A stretch of 64,000 bases of DNA from Bradyrhizobium sp. CSA112 (GTDB lineage: Bacteria > Pseudomonadota > Alphaproteobacteria > Rhizobiales > Xanthobacteraceae): positions 62,001-126,000 of the forward strand of contig NZ_JAACFS010000017.1 of NCBI RefSeq assembly GCF_029051645.1, in the 5' to 3' direction. The notes below the pieces were generated by a model that saw nothing but the letters and a program-made list of their open reading frames with translations, was not told the DNA's origin and ran no database searches. How positions within the stretch are numbered: position 1 is the first letter of the stretch; every line of letters starts with the position of its first letter. Positions 35,648-43,975 of the stretch are shown one piece after another. The translations under genes and the position numbers were made by a program.

Positions 35648-36985
35648 CTATTTGCTGGCAAACAGCAGATGAGGCGCGCGAGCGCCGCCCGGCAAGCGCA
35701 ATGGGATCGCGACATACGCAAGCCGCCGCGTCCGGATCACTTCGCGGACGATGCCGACGACGCCGACGGCCATCGCCAAAGCGGCAGCTCGGAATGCCTG
35801 CGGTTGTCCCATTAGCAGCATAAGCGTTCCGGCCCAGACTGCCGTGTAGTAGATCACGAACCACTTCGATGCCTTCCCCTCTGCGACGAGATCTTGAACG
35901 CGAGGCGTGGGAGTCCGTCCCATCACGGGACCGTAGGTCTCGAGCCAAGTTAGGAACGCAACGATCTTGTAGAGCTTGGCAAGGATCAGACCAGACAGCC
36001 AACCAAAGACGGCGAGGAAGACCAGCGCCCCGACATGCGCGGGAAAGTCTGCGGTCAGGAAGAGCGCGGCACATAGAAACGCGGTCCCGGCGAGGCTTGC
36101 GAAGGACAACGTCGCCATCCGCGTGTTGAGTTCAAGCCGCCGCCGCTGGCGACCGCGGAAAATGCCGAGCACATCGCGCCCGTATAGAGCAGCCGCCGCC
36201 ACGCCCAGGACGGCGGCAATCGACAGCACGGCGTTCAACCCGGAAGAGAGCCATACCGCGAGGAGCCCGCCGACCACCGTGACGGTGACGGCGAGCGAGC
36301 CCACCATCAAGGTCGTACCGCTGGTCCGGTCGTCGACATCCGGCGAGAGCATGAACATGGACAACAGCCGGTAGCTGACGCCCATGGCCGTTAACGTCAG
36401 CCAGCCGCCGAGACCGGCGATCGCGTGCAGAGGGACGCCCCCGGCCAAAATGGTCTCTCCGGTCGATCCCCCCCACCCCGCAAGCGCAAACGTGAAGACC
36501 GCGCCTAAAGCGATAGTGGCACAAAGCGAGGCCAAGCCGACGAGGACAAAGCGCGCCGGCCCCGTCGGCCGCTGCCACGCGGTCAGTCCGAGATCGACGA
36601 CGATCAAGCCAAGCCCGACAGCGAGCAGTACTGCGCCCACCGGAAGCAGCCAGAGCCAGGCGGGCAGCCGGCCTCCCAATACTAGGAAGCCCGCGAGCAG
36701 CGAAGCGAGACCCGCGCACAGGAGGCCCAGAGCCGGCAACGCCCACCTCTCCGAAAACAAGGGCTTCGCGACGAGGACAGGCAGGAACTGGAAGAGCGCG
36801 CCGCACATAGCCAAACTGAGCCATCCAACGCACATCACGTGCACCAGGACGAGGGTATCAGGCGATGTGAGGTCGGCAGCGGGAAAGCCCATGCCCGCTA
36901 CCATCATTGCCAGCGCGACGAACAGCCATGCAACCGCGGTCGCAAAGTAGCTCATTGTCCATCGTGATATACTGGCGCCGATCAT
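35648..36985 (-). CDS. Polytopic membrane protein in the nnrS operon
   Basis: A protein of about 445 residues with roughly 12 membrane helices. Conserved-looking His and Met residues (LVHVMCVGWLSLAMCGA and VPLHAIAGLGGWLTLTAMG) recall heme or copper sites of NnrS and oxidase subunit I-like proteins. I do not recognise a named family with certainty. ATG 36985 lies 7 bp after the nnrS stop. It likely works with NnrS in NO or metal stress. Confidence 0.65.
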   Translation of the reverse strand: MIGASISRWTMSYFATAVAWLFVALAMMVAGMGFPAADLTSPDTLVLVHVMCVGWLSLAMCGALFQFLPVLVAKPLFSERWALPALGLLCAGLASLLAGFLVLGGRLPAWLWLLPVGAVLLAVGLGLIVVDLGLTAWQRPTGPARFVLVGLASLCATIALGAVFTFALAGWGGSTGETILAGGVPLHAIAGLGGWLTLTAMGVSYRLLSMFMLSPDVDDRTSGTTLMVGSLAVTVTVVGGLLAVWLSSGLNAVLSIAAVLGVAAAALYGRDVLGIFRGRQRRRLELNTRMATLSFASLAGTAFLCAALFLTADFPAHVGALVFLAVFGWLSGLILAKLYKIVAFLTWLETYGPVMGRTPTPRVQDLVAEGKASKWFVIYYTAVWAGTLMLLMGQPQAFRAAALAMAVGVVGIVREVIRTRRLAYVAIPLRLPGGARAPHLLFASK

Positions 36986-36992
36986 GGGGGTC

Positions 36993-38177
36993 TCAGAGCT
37001 TTCGTGCGCGGCAAAGCAGCGGGGCGTAGGCAAGCGCGAAGCCAATAAAGGCCCCTGCCCACGCAGTTCCGGAGAGCATCAGCAGCGGGATCGAATGGAT
37101 CGGATCGAGAGCAGCGCATACGCGCGTTATTGCTGCGACGACGATCGATACGTAGATGAGTTGGGTGATTACGGACGCCGAAAGAGCTTGCCCCGTGTGA
37201 CCGAGCGAGGCGCGCGTCATCACGGCGATCGTCATCGAACCGATCGCGCCGCCGGTCCAGGCGTGTACGCCCGCTCCGGATACGATGAGATCAAGAGCTG
37301 ACAGCGCCGACAGAATGAAACCGACCGGCACAAACGCGTAGGCAACATGGAGGATCAGGACGAGCCGGTCCGACACCGTGCGATGGCCGGTCCAGCGGGC
37401 CAGCCGGACGAGGTGGAGCAATCCGGCGACGCCGAGGGCGCCTGCGACCGCGCGTCCGGAAGGAGCCACCACCCACGCGACCATGGCACAGACACCGACA
37501 ACCAACGTGATCGCGTCGAAACGCGCGAAAGGAACGGGCAGCCGCCCGGGTTCGCGACGCGCGAGCCAGTTGCGCGTAAAGCTTGGAACGATCCGTCCAC
37601 CGATGACGCAGACCAAGGTGACAACGAGCGCAACGCCGGCTCGCGCGGAATAATCTGCCAGGCCGTAGTAGTGACCTTCGACATGAAACGCGATGTTGGC
37701 GACCGCGAGCAGTGAGACGATGCCGACCACCTTCAGATTGTTCCACTTGCGTCCGGCGACGATCTCACGGGCCGCAGCAGCCGCGAGAAGCAGCAGAAAA
37801 GCCGCATCGACCGCAAGCGTGACTTGCCACCCCAGAAATTCGGAGAACGTCGTCGCCAATCTACCTGCGAGCCAGGTCGCGAACAGGATCGCCAGCGGAC
37901 CGCCCTGGATGGGAAGGCGGCCCGTCCAATTCGGAACGGCCGTCAGAAGAAACCCTGCGATCACCGCGCCCACATATCCGAACAGCATCTCATGCACATG
38001 CCAGTCACGCGGGGCCATCGCCGTCGGAATCCGAACGTCGCCAGAAAACGCCGCGAGCCACAGCGGAACCATCGCGCCGGCGTAGATCGCGCCGAAGAGG
38101 AAGAACGGCCGGAAGCCGTGCGAGAACAGCGCTGGTCCCCGATAGGCTCTCAGTTTCTGCATCGTCGCCATGGACAT
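36993..38177 (-). CDS. nnrS: NnrS family heme/copper membrane protein
   Basis: A 394-residue, 12-helix protein of the NnrS family, which protects cells from nitric oxide and iron-nitrosyl stress and binds heme and copper. FSHGFRPFFLFGAIYAG near the N-terminus, DWHVHEMLFGYVGAVIAGF and MTRASLGHTGQAL near the end are family hallmarks. It heads an operon with the membrane protein, DUF2249 and DUF59 genes. A near-match FixK/NnrR box lies 97 bp upstream. Confidence 0.92.
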   Translation of the reverse strand: MSMATMQKLRAYRGPALFSHGFRPFFLFGAIYAGAMVPLWLAAFSGDVRIPTAMAPRDWHVHEMLFGYVGAVIAGFLLTAVPNWTGRLPIQGGPLAILFATWLAGRLATTFSEFLGWQVTLAVDAAFLLLLAAAAAREIVAGRKWNNLKVVGIVSLLAVANIAFHVEGHYYGLADYSARAGVALVVTLVCVIGGRIVPSFTRNWLARREPGRLPVPFARFDAITLVVGVCAMVAWVVAPSGRAVAGALGVAGLLHLVRLARWTGHRTVSDRLVLILHVAYAFVPVGFILSALSALDLIVSGAGVHAWTGGAIGSMTIAVMTRASLGHTGQALSASVITQLIYVSIVVAAITRVCAALDPIHSIPLLMLSGTAWAGAFIGFALAYAPLLCRARKL

Positions 38178-38266
38178 ATTTCCTGTTCTGTGGACTGCGA
38201 TCGTAGACGGGCACTACCGGCGGCTCTTTGTCCGAGCACAAATTGCAATACCCTTCGCCTAGGTGT

Positions 38267-38280
38267 TTGATCCTCGACAA
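38267..38280. promoter_or_regulatory. FixK2/FNR/NnrR-type box (one mismatch), divergent
   Basis: TTGATCCTCGACAA lies between nnrS (97 bp) and the small CCSCC protein gene (62 bp from centre to ATG 38335). The NnrR-like regulator at 39348 could also use it. Confidence 0.6.
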
Positions 38281-38334
38281 AGATCGCCTCGCTCAAGATC
38301 CGCATTCTCAAATCCCTCATCAATGGAGAATGCC

Positions 38335-38520
38335 ATGCGGATATTCGAGAGATTTCGGGGGCGGGACCGGGGCGAAAGCAACGTCGAACGGAAGCTTCTC
38401 GAGACCATCACCGGCGATCTTATCCGCCGCATTGAGGATGCAACCCAAATCACGGTCTTGCCCGAGAGCAAGTCGACGTGCTGTTCCTGCTGCTCGAACG
38501 ACGAGAAGGCGCCTCGGTAA
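38335..38520 (+). CDS. Small protein with a CCSCC motif
   Basis: A 61-residue protein. The first 45 residues form an amphipathic, charged helix-rich region (MRIFERFRGRDRGESN), and the end carries C49-C50-S-C52-C53 followed by SNDEKAPR. A four-Cys cluster of this spacing could bind zinc, copper or an Fe-S cluster. GGAGAATGCC precedes the ATG. It diverges from nnrS and shares its box. I know no named family. Confidence 0.6.
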   Translation: MRIFERFRGRDRGESNVERKLLETITGDLIRRIEDATQITVLPESKSTCCSCCSNDEKAPR

Positions 38521-38534
38521 TTGAGCCAGATCAA
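38521..38534. promoter_or_regulatory. FixK2/FNR box (exact) directly after a stop codon
   Basis: TTGAGCCAGATCAA begins at the base after the TAA of the CCSCC gene. No gene starts within 200 bp downstream on the plus strand, so its target may be lost. Confidence 0.6.
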
Positions 38535-38762
38535 TGCGGCCCCGTGGCTTGCGGTGGCAGAAGATGCAGCTCTGCTCCGCGCGACGGCTGGCTTCCGATA
38601 GCGCTTGCCCCCGACGATTGCGAGCTCGGCGACGTCCGCGTAGTCGGGATCGATGCCTTGGCTTCCCGTGCCGACGCAAATCGGGCGTCTGGTAGAACGT
38701 CTGGACGAACGAAGCAGTGCTCGTCCATCCGACTCACTGGAGAGGCTGGCGCTAGGGGCCTG
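38535..38762. other. Intergenic, no intact gene
   Basis: Open frames here have no start signals and no recognisable protein. The exact FixK box at its left end suggests that a gene once stood here. Confidence 0.3.
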
Positions 38763-39167
38763 TCATTTCGACGCGATCTTGCCGACCTGCCGCACGGCCT
38801 TAGCCTGATCGACTTTAGCAGGTGCACCGACCATCACGACCATGCATATGCCATAGTGAGGAAGGCACTTCACGCCATAGACGCCTTCCCGCTCGAACTT
38901 AACGGCAATGTCCTGGCCGTGCTTGCCGACGAAGGGCGTCGCACCGTCCGGAAGCATGCCCCTGATGTACTCGGCATCGTGGCCTCTGTCCGGGGACCGG
39001 AACTTCACGGTATCGCCGGGTGCGATCTTCACGAAGGCAGGTTCGAACGCCATCGTTCCGCCATCGATTCCCTTGTTGAGGAGCTTAACTTCAACCTCCG
39101 CTGCCCGAGCGCTCCCGGTTAGGATCAAAACCACCGCGGCTGCGGCCATCATGGCCATCTTTGTCAT
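38763..39167 (-). CDS. Pseudoazurin, copy 2, with an extra Cys at the copper site
   Basis: A 134-residue blue copper protein with a signal peptide (about 1-22). Ligands are H63, C101, H104 and M109, in CLPHYGICM. The residue before the axial Met is Cys (C108) where pseudoazurins normally have Gly. The body closely matches copy 1 at 33596. GGGAAG precedes ATG 39167. It probably shuttles electrons to a denitrification enzyme or stress reductase, and sits beside the NnrR-like gene. Confidence 0.9.
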   Translation of the reverse strand: MTKMAMMAAAAVVLILTGSARAAEVEVKLLNKGIDGGTMAFEPAFVKIAPGDTVKFRSPDRGHDAEYIRGMLPDGATPFVGKHGQDIAVKFEREGVYGVKCLPHYGICMVVMVGAPAKVDQAKAVRQVGKIASK

Positions 39168-39239
39168 GCTTCCCGTTTCCTTGCGCCCGGTGTCTGCCAG
39201 GTTCCCATGCAACAGGTAACCCATCGCGCGCGTTGGAGA

Positions 39240-39253
39240 TTGCGCCAGCTCAA
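39240..39253. promoter_or_regulatory. FixK2/NnrR-type box (one mismatch), divergent
   Basis: TTGCGCCAGCTCAA lies 79 bp (centre) before pseudoazurin copy 2 and 101 bp before the NnrR-like gene, so it could serve both. Confidence 0.55.
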
Positions 39254-39347
39254 GTTCCGCTCGGAATCCTGGGTTAAGAGCTGGCAAGCCGTTGAGGCTT
39301 GCGTCGACCACGGATACTCTCCGGGGCGCGTTGGAACGAGGATATCA

Positions 39348-40070
39348 ATGGCCGCAGTCGACCGATCGCTGGTCGCCAACCTTCCTATGTTCGCGGGGCT
39401 TTCTCCCGCCGAGCAAGACGAGCTGCTGCGCGAAGCCCGTTCGATTAGATACCCCAAAGGAACCGCTGTCTTCGACCAGGGAAAGGAAGCAGATCGCTTC
39501 TTCATCCTGCTTCACGGACATCTTCGCGTTGAGAAGACCACGCCTCAAGGGCAGCAGACCGTGGTCCGCTACGTCTCGGCGGGCGAACTCTTCGGGGTCG
39601 CACAGGCCATGAACCTAACGCACTATCCGGCCACGGCTGTCGCCGCCGTGGACAGCATCGCGCTCGCCTGGCCATCGTCTTCATGGCACCGCCTGATCGT
39701 CAAATACCCAAGCCTCGCAAGTAGCGCGCTCCAGACTGTGGGAAGTCGCCTTCAGGATACGCAGGCCCGCGTCATGGAAATGTCGAATGAACAAGTTGAG
39801 CAACGTGTCGCGCATGCGCTGCTCCGTCTTGCCAAGCAGGCAGGACGGAAAGTGGACGCCGGGGTCGAGATCGACTTTCCTATCAGCCGACAGGATGTCG
39901 CCGAGATGACTGGAACGACTTTGCATACCGTCAGCCGGATTCTCAGTGCGTGGGAGAGCCAGGGACTGGTCGAGGGCGGAAGGCAGCGCATCGTTCTGCG
40001 CGACGCGCACCGGCTGCACGGCCTCGCTGAGGGCCAGGAAGCTATCCAGATACGTAAGCGCGACCCCTAG
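39348..40070 (+). CDS. Crp/Fnr regulator of the NnrR/Dnr (nitric oxide) type
   Basis: A 240-residue regulator with a cNMP-like sensor barrel, a dimer helix and the HTH ISRQDVAEMTGTTLHTVSRI, the recognition helix typical of NnrR and Dnr. No Cys cluster is present. NnrR proteins sense NO, probably through heme, and switch on nor, nir, nnrS and pseudoazurin genes, which suits its neighbours. GAGGATATCA precedes ATG 39348; the longer frame from 39207 is not needed. Confidence 0.82.
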   Translation: MAAVDRSLVANLPMFAGLSPAEQDELLREARSIRYPKGTAVFDQGKEADRFFILLHGHLRVEKTTPQGQQTVVRYVSAGELFGVAQAMNLTHYPATAVAAVDSIALAWPSSSWHRLIVKYPSLASSALQTVGSRLQDTQARVMEMSNEQVEQRVAHALLRLAKQAGRKVDAGVEIDFPISRQDVAEMTGTTLHTVSRILSAWESQGLVEGGRQRIVLRDAHRLHGLAEGQEAIQIRKRDP

Positions 40071-40276
40071 GCGGGCACTTCAATGGCTCCCAGAACCTGC
40101 GGCAGGAACACGTCGACGTCGTGTTCCTCGCGAGCCTCGTCGATCGAGTGGAAGACGGCGAGCGGGCAGCCGATGCATCGCATCCTAAAGTCCAGAAAGA
40201 TGTAGATCGTGGACGGCCATCGACGCATCACCTCGTCGACGGTCATTTCAGCGGTAAGCACTGCATTCATTCGCAT
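40067..40276 (-). CDS. DUF1858 protein
   Basis: About 69 residues with TVDEVMRRWPSTIYIFLDFR and MRCIGCPLAVFHSIDEA, the hallmark of DUF1858, which recurs with NnrS, DUF2249 and hemerythrin-like genes in NO/denitrification clusters. CxxC could bind metal or react with NO. It converges with the NnrR-like gene and overlaps it by 4 bp. The start (40276 or 40270) is uncertain because no good ribosome site is seen. Confidence 0.78.
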   Translation of the reverse strand: MRMNAVLTAEMTVDEVMRRWPSTIYIFLDFRMRCIGCPLAVFHSIDEAREEHDVDVFLPQVLGAIEVPA

Positions 40277-40387
40277 GCAGCAAGCGTAGTCCGATGCGAC
40301 AAAGCCGCGAGTGCTGTTCCCGTCACTCAGGGAGTATGGGCGACTTTCGCTTGCTTCTTGAAGCGTTTGAGCAAGTCGTTCCAAGCC

Positions 40388-40558
40388 TTATCGGGGCATC
40401 ACATCGTCCTGAAGCTTCGCCTTCTCAAGCGTAACGAGATCACCGCAGAACTCGCATGCAAATGGCGTTTCGTCGTGAAGCCATGGCATCGCCCTCTTAT
40501 ATTCATGGCCGGAAGCAAGCCGGGGAGGATTGACGTCAGCACCGTCGAAAATTGCCAT
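40388..40558 (-). CDS. Small CxxC protein, hypothetical
   Basis: A 56-residue protein, MAIFDGADVNPPRLASGHEY, with the late motif CEFCGDLVTLEKAKLQ that may bind zinc with nearby His. CTGGAG precedes ATG 40558 at good spacing. It lies upstream of and in line with the DUF1858 gene. Function unknown. Confidence 0.55.
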   Translation of the reverse strand: MAIFDGADVNPPRLASGHEYKRAMPWLHDETPFACEFCGDLVTLEKAKLQDDVMPR

Positions 40559-40711
40559 GATCAAACTCCAGGGATTACTGGACTTCGTGCTTGAGGGAAG
40601 CGGGCGGCCTACCGCCAGTAACGATTTGGTACGCATGTGAGCCATCTCCTGTGCGGCGGATGGCCTATTGGTAAATGCAACAAAACAAACTCGGCAATTC
40701 CGCTCCATGCC

Positions 40712-40963
40712 TTAGGGACAAGCCCCTACGTAGAGTCCCGGAGGTGCCGTTTCAGGGGCGGACGGTCGCTCGTCGCTAATCGCGTCCCAGATAGGGGAGG
40801 AAAAGCTGTCCTCGACATGGGGCTTGACCAGTACATAGCGGATGACCGGACGGCTGCTGCTTTGGGCCAGAATGGACCCGTCGCGGTGGCCGGTGATGAA
40901 GATGATCGACGGCAACCCAAATTGAGCCCGTACTGATCTCCGCAGCGACTCCGCTTGAATCAA
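40712..40963 (-). pseudogene. Receiver-domain remnant (FixJ/NodW-type)
   Basis: This minus-strand frame contains FGLPSIIFITGHRDGSI, matching beta-4 and the conserved ITGH of FixJ-type receivers, then a degraded stretch with LVKPHVEDSF in place of LTKPFRDQDL. The phospho-acceptor Asp, N-terminal acidic pocket and any HTH are missing. It is a fragment of a lost response regulator. Confidence 0.5.
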
Positions 40964-41416
40964 ACGTCATGGTCGTATCGTGATTGTAGCAATGGTTTGA
41001 ATAAGCCCAGGACGGCCGCGCCCCGTGACCAACGTCCCATCCCGTACTGGTGGGATCAGTTCGATCCCAGCGAACAGCTTCGCTGCCTATTCCCCGGAGC
41101 CGAAAAGCCCGTACCCCTTATAGCATTACAGCAGCGGGTCGCTCAAAAGGGCGCAGTGAGGACAGTTCAAGGCGTTAGTCCGCCCGCCCGCCGTGGAAGA
41201 AAATCTAAGCCCGTCCCGGCGGTTAGACCGGAACGGTGAGTGAGTTATAACGAAAGTGGTTGCGGGGAGACGCAACACCCGATTCTTGCGATTGATAGAA
41301 CAAGTCGTTCCGCGATTAGTAGCATAAATGATCACAGGTGAGTTCTAAGTGGCGCGCCACTCAGAATCGACCGACTGAAGCGGCGATATCCTGACAGGAA
41401 GCATGGCGGTAACCTC
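40964..41416. other. Intergenic region with a strong hairpin at 41051-41069
   Basis: TGGGATC-AGTTC-GATCCCA at 41051-41069 is a perfect 7-bp stem with a 5-base loop. The flanks do not complete a tRNA cloverleaf and no T-tract follows. No gene is recognised in this stretch. Confidence 0.35.
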
Positions 41417-41780
41417 TCAGCCCCGTGGGCTCCCGCTTTCGGGTTTTCGCAGATAGCTGAACCAGTAGGTGATACCGACCACCACACACCCGATCATATT
41501 GCCGATCGTCACCCACACGAGATTCATGAGTGCGCCGAACACGGTCAGGTGCGGGAAGGCGGATGGGATCTTTCCAATCAGGCCCCAGAACATGGTCGCC
41601 GCCCAAAATTTTGTCAGCAGCGCGAAGGTGAGCAAATACATGTTGGCAATTGAATGCTCAAATCCCGCGGCCGAGAACGCCGCGATCGGGAGGACGATCG
41701 CTAGGATCTTGTCGGTCGTCGTGCGCGCGCTGTAGCAGAGCCAATTGGCCAGCCCCTGAATAAGTCCAGGCGCACATCGC
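41417..41780 (-). pseudogene. Formate/nitrite transporter, 5'-truncated with internal deletion
   Basis: The minus-strand frame carries SARTTTDKILAIVLPIAAFS, then AAGFEHSIANMYLL, the signature of the second half of FocA/NirC-type channels, and ends with a final helix. The first half (about 110 residues) is missing, and NWLVCLAVW before the SART motif is shortened to NWL. Its 5' side runs into unrelated sequence. An intact copy would import formate or nitrite. Confidence 0.72.
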
Positions 41781-41882
41781 GCTGCCCATCGGGCAGGATT
41801 GTGTGAGGGGTCATTGCGTGGCGGCTTCGGTGGAGCCACGTTACTGTACCTCCTCCATACCAAGCTGCCGGCGTTCGGCTTA

Positions 41883-41896
41883 TTGATCTGGCGCAA
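41883..41896. promoter_or_regulatory. FixK2/FNR-like box (one mismatch)
   Basis: TTGATCTGGCGCAA is centred 64 bp before the ATG of the HHYSGGP-repeat gene at 41954. The paralogue at 55866 has an exact box upstream. Confidence 0.6.
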
Positions 41897-41953
41897 CGTG
41901 GGACTGAACCAATCTGATCTTATGCGGCTGCTTCCTCAACCCGGAGAACAGAC

Positions 41954-42190
41954 ATGACGACCCGCACTCTGCTAATTGCTGCGACGGCCCTTTCGCTGAT
42001 CGCCATGCCAGCGATGGCCCAGACCACCAAGACCGACGGTGGCCACCACTATAGCGGCGGACCCAAGAGCGAGGTTCCCCACCACATGGGCAAGAGAAAA
42101 GTCGGCACGACCACCGGACAAGCAAAGCCCAGCGGCAGCCATCACTACAGCGGCGGCCCCCGGGAGCCCCACCACATAGGACCGAAATAG
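41954..42190 (+). CDS. Secreted His-rich HHYSGGP-repeat protein, copy 1
   Basis: A 78-residue exported protein: signal peptide (about 1-22, ending AMPAMAQ), then two copies of a motif reading HHYSGGP followed shortly by PHHMG or PHHIG (about 31-45 and 63-76). The paired His and Tyr suggest metal binding (copper, nickel or heme) in the periplasm. The same design recurs at 55866-56120. I know no named family. The reading frame and exported N-terminus are clear; the function is not. Confidence 0.75.
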   Translation: MTTRTLLIAATALSLIAMPAMAQTTKTDGGHHYSGGPKSEVPHHMGKRKVGTTTGQAKPSGSHHYSGGPREPHHIGPK

Positions 42191-42207
42191 CAATCGGATG
42201 CGATATC

Positions 42208-42235
42208 AACCCGCGTCGTACATGCCTCGCGGGTT
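42208..42235. terminator. Candidate terminator hairpin
   Basis: AACCCGCG and CGCGGGTT form a perfect 8-bp stem with a 12-base loop, 18 bp after the stop of the HHYSGGP gene. The sequence after it is only weakly T-rich. Confidence 0.5.
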
Positions 42236-42476
42236 GGTTATCTCATCTCTACCACGATACACACCGGCAGCATACGCCTGCGGCATAGGCTCTGCCGTAA
42301 CGCGGCGCAAGAACTGGCATGCTCAAACGTGCTGTAATATTCCGTCGAGATTGGCGTCGATACTGATGGTACCTTTTCGGAATCGCATCGCCATGAAATA
42401 TTGCCACGCCATACCGTACTTCGACTTCAAAGCCGACCGCTTCGGGCTCTAGCTGTATCCCGCTCGACTGCAAAGA
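42236..42476. other. Intergenic, nothing recognised
   Basis: No supported gene. A short plus-strand frame from 42394 (MKYCHAIPYFDFKADRFGL) has no ribosome binding site. Confidence 0.3.
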
Positions 42477-42701
42477 TTAGCGACGTCTTCTTCGCGGCTC
42501 TTTGCGAGGATGGTCAGGAACTTGGAAGGGCATGATTTTCGGCTCGCTGACCAAGCCGGGCATCGGAATTTCATAGTACCCACCGCGAGCTTCGCTCGGC
42601 CAATAACGCCGATCCGAAATCGTTAAACCTGCCCAAGCCAGAGTTGGCCAGGCTGCAAGTAGTAGTAGCGCGAACGCCGTACCAATGCTTCGCTTGTTCA
42701 C
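42477..42701 (-). CDS. Small exported protein with ISDRRYWPSEAR motif, copy 1
   Basis: From a GTG at 42701 this is a 74-residue protein: signal peptide (NKRSIGTAFALLLLAAWPTLAWA), then GLTISDRRYWPSEARGG and a Pro/Arg-rich tail. The paralogue at 47284-47544 shares the signal-peptide length and the motif. The frame is open to a GTG at 42788, which would give an unusual 30-residue extension before the signal peptide. Family and function are unknown to me. Confidence 0.55.
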   Translation of the reverse strand: MNKRSIGTAFALLLLAAWPTLAWAGLTISDRRYWPSEARGGYYEIPMPGLVSEPKIMPFQVPDHPRKEPRRRRR

Positions 42702-43141
42702 GAGCGTTGCACCTGCAGCGATTTGCAGTGCCTCATGACGCACGCCTGAGCGCTCCGAGTTCGCGTTCACGTCATCCTTCTCCTTCACTTCCGCTCCGTA
42801 AGCACGATGTACGACTGATTACCGCTCCCATCTTGAGTCGCTTTGACGAGCATCACTGAGTGTGATGTCGCGATTCGCGCGGATCTGCTGTACGGCCAGG
42901 CGGATCCCTGGCCGATCTTGGAGCGTAGTCCACAAGGCCCACGAAGTCGTCAGCCTGTCGACGCAGCTCGTCTGCGATCATCGGTGGCTGACTTGAAATC
43001 GTTGAAACTACCGTCAACCTCACACCGCGGCGGCTTCGTCGAGTCTTTGGGGGTCACATCGGATGTGGGTGTAAATAGATCGTCGGCCAAATCCTTATCG
43101 GGAGGACGGCTAGTGCCCCGCTGGCGTTGGTCTCGCTTCAC
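42702..43141. other. Intergenic region with a near-match FixK box at 42843-42856
   Basis: TTGACGAGCATCAC at 42843-42856 has one mismatch to the FixK2/FNR box and lies upstream of copy 1 of the ISDRRYWP gene (61 bp before GTG 42788, 148 bp before GTG 42701). A minus-strand frame at 42950-43141 has no recognisable product. Confidence 0.4.
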
Positions 43142-43330
43142 CTAACCTGAACCCCATTCACTCGGCATATGAGGAGTCCGCACCGCTGCCGCGTTTGGAC
43201 GAACAAGCTGCTCCTTCTTGGAGGTTGATGCGCGGTCTTTCTGGTTTGCATGCCCCGCAGCCATAGCGAATTGCGTCACCGAGGCAGCTGCCAATGACGA
43301 AATTAGAATTCCTAAGAGGAGTTTTTGCAT
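43142..43330 (-). CDS. Small exported protein, hypothetical
   Basis: A 62-residue protein with a clear signal peptide (MQKLLLGILISSLAAASVTQ, cut near FAMAAG) and a basic, low-complexity mature part ending in PHMPSEWGSG. GGAGAAG precedes the ATG and a one-mismatch FixK box (43403-43416) is centred 79 bp upstream. No family recognised. Confidence 0.5.
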   Translation of the reverse strand: MQKLLLGILISSLAAASVTQFAMAAGHANQKDRASTSKKEQLVRPNAAAVRTPHMPSEWGSG

Positions 43331-43402
43331 TGTTCTTCTCCACGACCTCGCACAAGAAGCACTGCGATCACTTAGATCACTTACGGCTTCCAATAATAGA
43401 CG

Positions 43403-43416
43403 CTGAACTAGGTCAA
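43403..43416. promoter_or_regulatory. FixK2/FNR-like box (one mismatch)
   Basis: CTGAACTAGGTCAA differs from the exact box in the first base and lies upstream of the 62-residue exported protein gene at 43330. Confidence 0.45.
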
Positions 43417-43669
43417 ACATTACGCTGAGCGTGGACTGTGAAGCGTTCATCCGGGCATCACATGGCTAGGATCGTTCGAGCTATAAAATTAATGGGGCGA
43501 TCACGATCGTCTCCTCTCGCACATCGGTCCCGATGTGCTATCGGAGATGCGTCGTGCTTTTGGGTTCGCTGAGAAGTGGATGGGGTAGCGAGTGCGAGCT
43601 CTGTTGGCCGAGGAAGGACCAGACGAACTCGAACTGGTCAACGAAGGCGGGTTGAGCGATTGACGCAGA

Positions 43670-43975
43670 TCAAATCGTTCGTATCGAAGTTCTGTGCACG
43701 ATCGATGGTCGATTTCGAAGGCAGGCGTCCCCGGCGCAATGGCCTTCAGCGAGTACTTGCCGCCGCGCTTCACCTCCGACCAGAAGCCATTCCCGTCAGC
43801 CACGATGAACCCAAGATCTCGTATCTGCGGCAGATCGACCCGAGGCCAGTAAACCTCGTTGATGATGCCGTATCCGATCGTGAACCAGAGACGAGCCGGC
43901 CCCAGCGAGCTACCTACCGCGTCCTTGGCGCTGCTGGCCCACGTCGGAGAGATTCCTGGTGCGCCAGGCGCATCC
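43670..43975 (-). pseudogene. GH15 glucoamylase-like N-terminal fragment
   Basis: The minus-strand frame reads APGAPGISPTWASSAKDAVG and then LWFTIGYGIINEVYWPRVDL, the start of glucan 1,4-alpha-glucosidases (normally about 800 residues). It covers only the first 100 residues; similarity then breaks at about 43670 and the catalytic domain is absent. The frame continues to 43501 as unrelated sequence. A true enzyme is excluded. Confidence 0.7.

Noticed and set aside
41051..41069. Hairpin resembling a tRNA T-arm (GATCAGTTCGATCCC)
   Set aside because: The loop does not match the TTCRANY pattern in the right register, and no acceptor, D or anticodon arms can be drawn around it.
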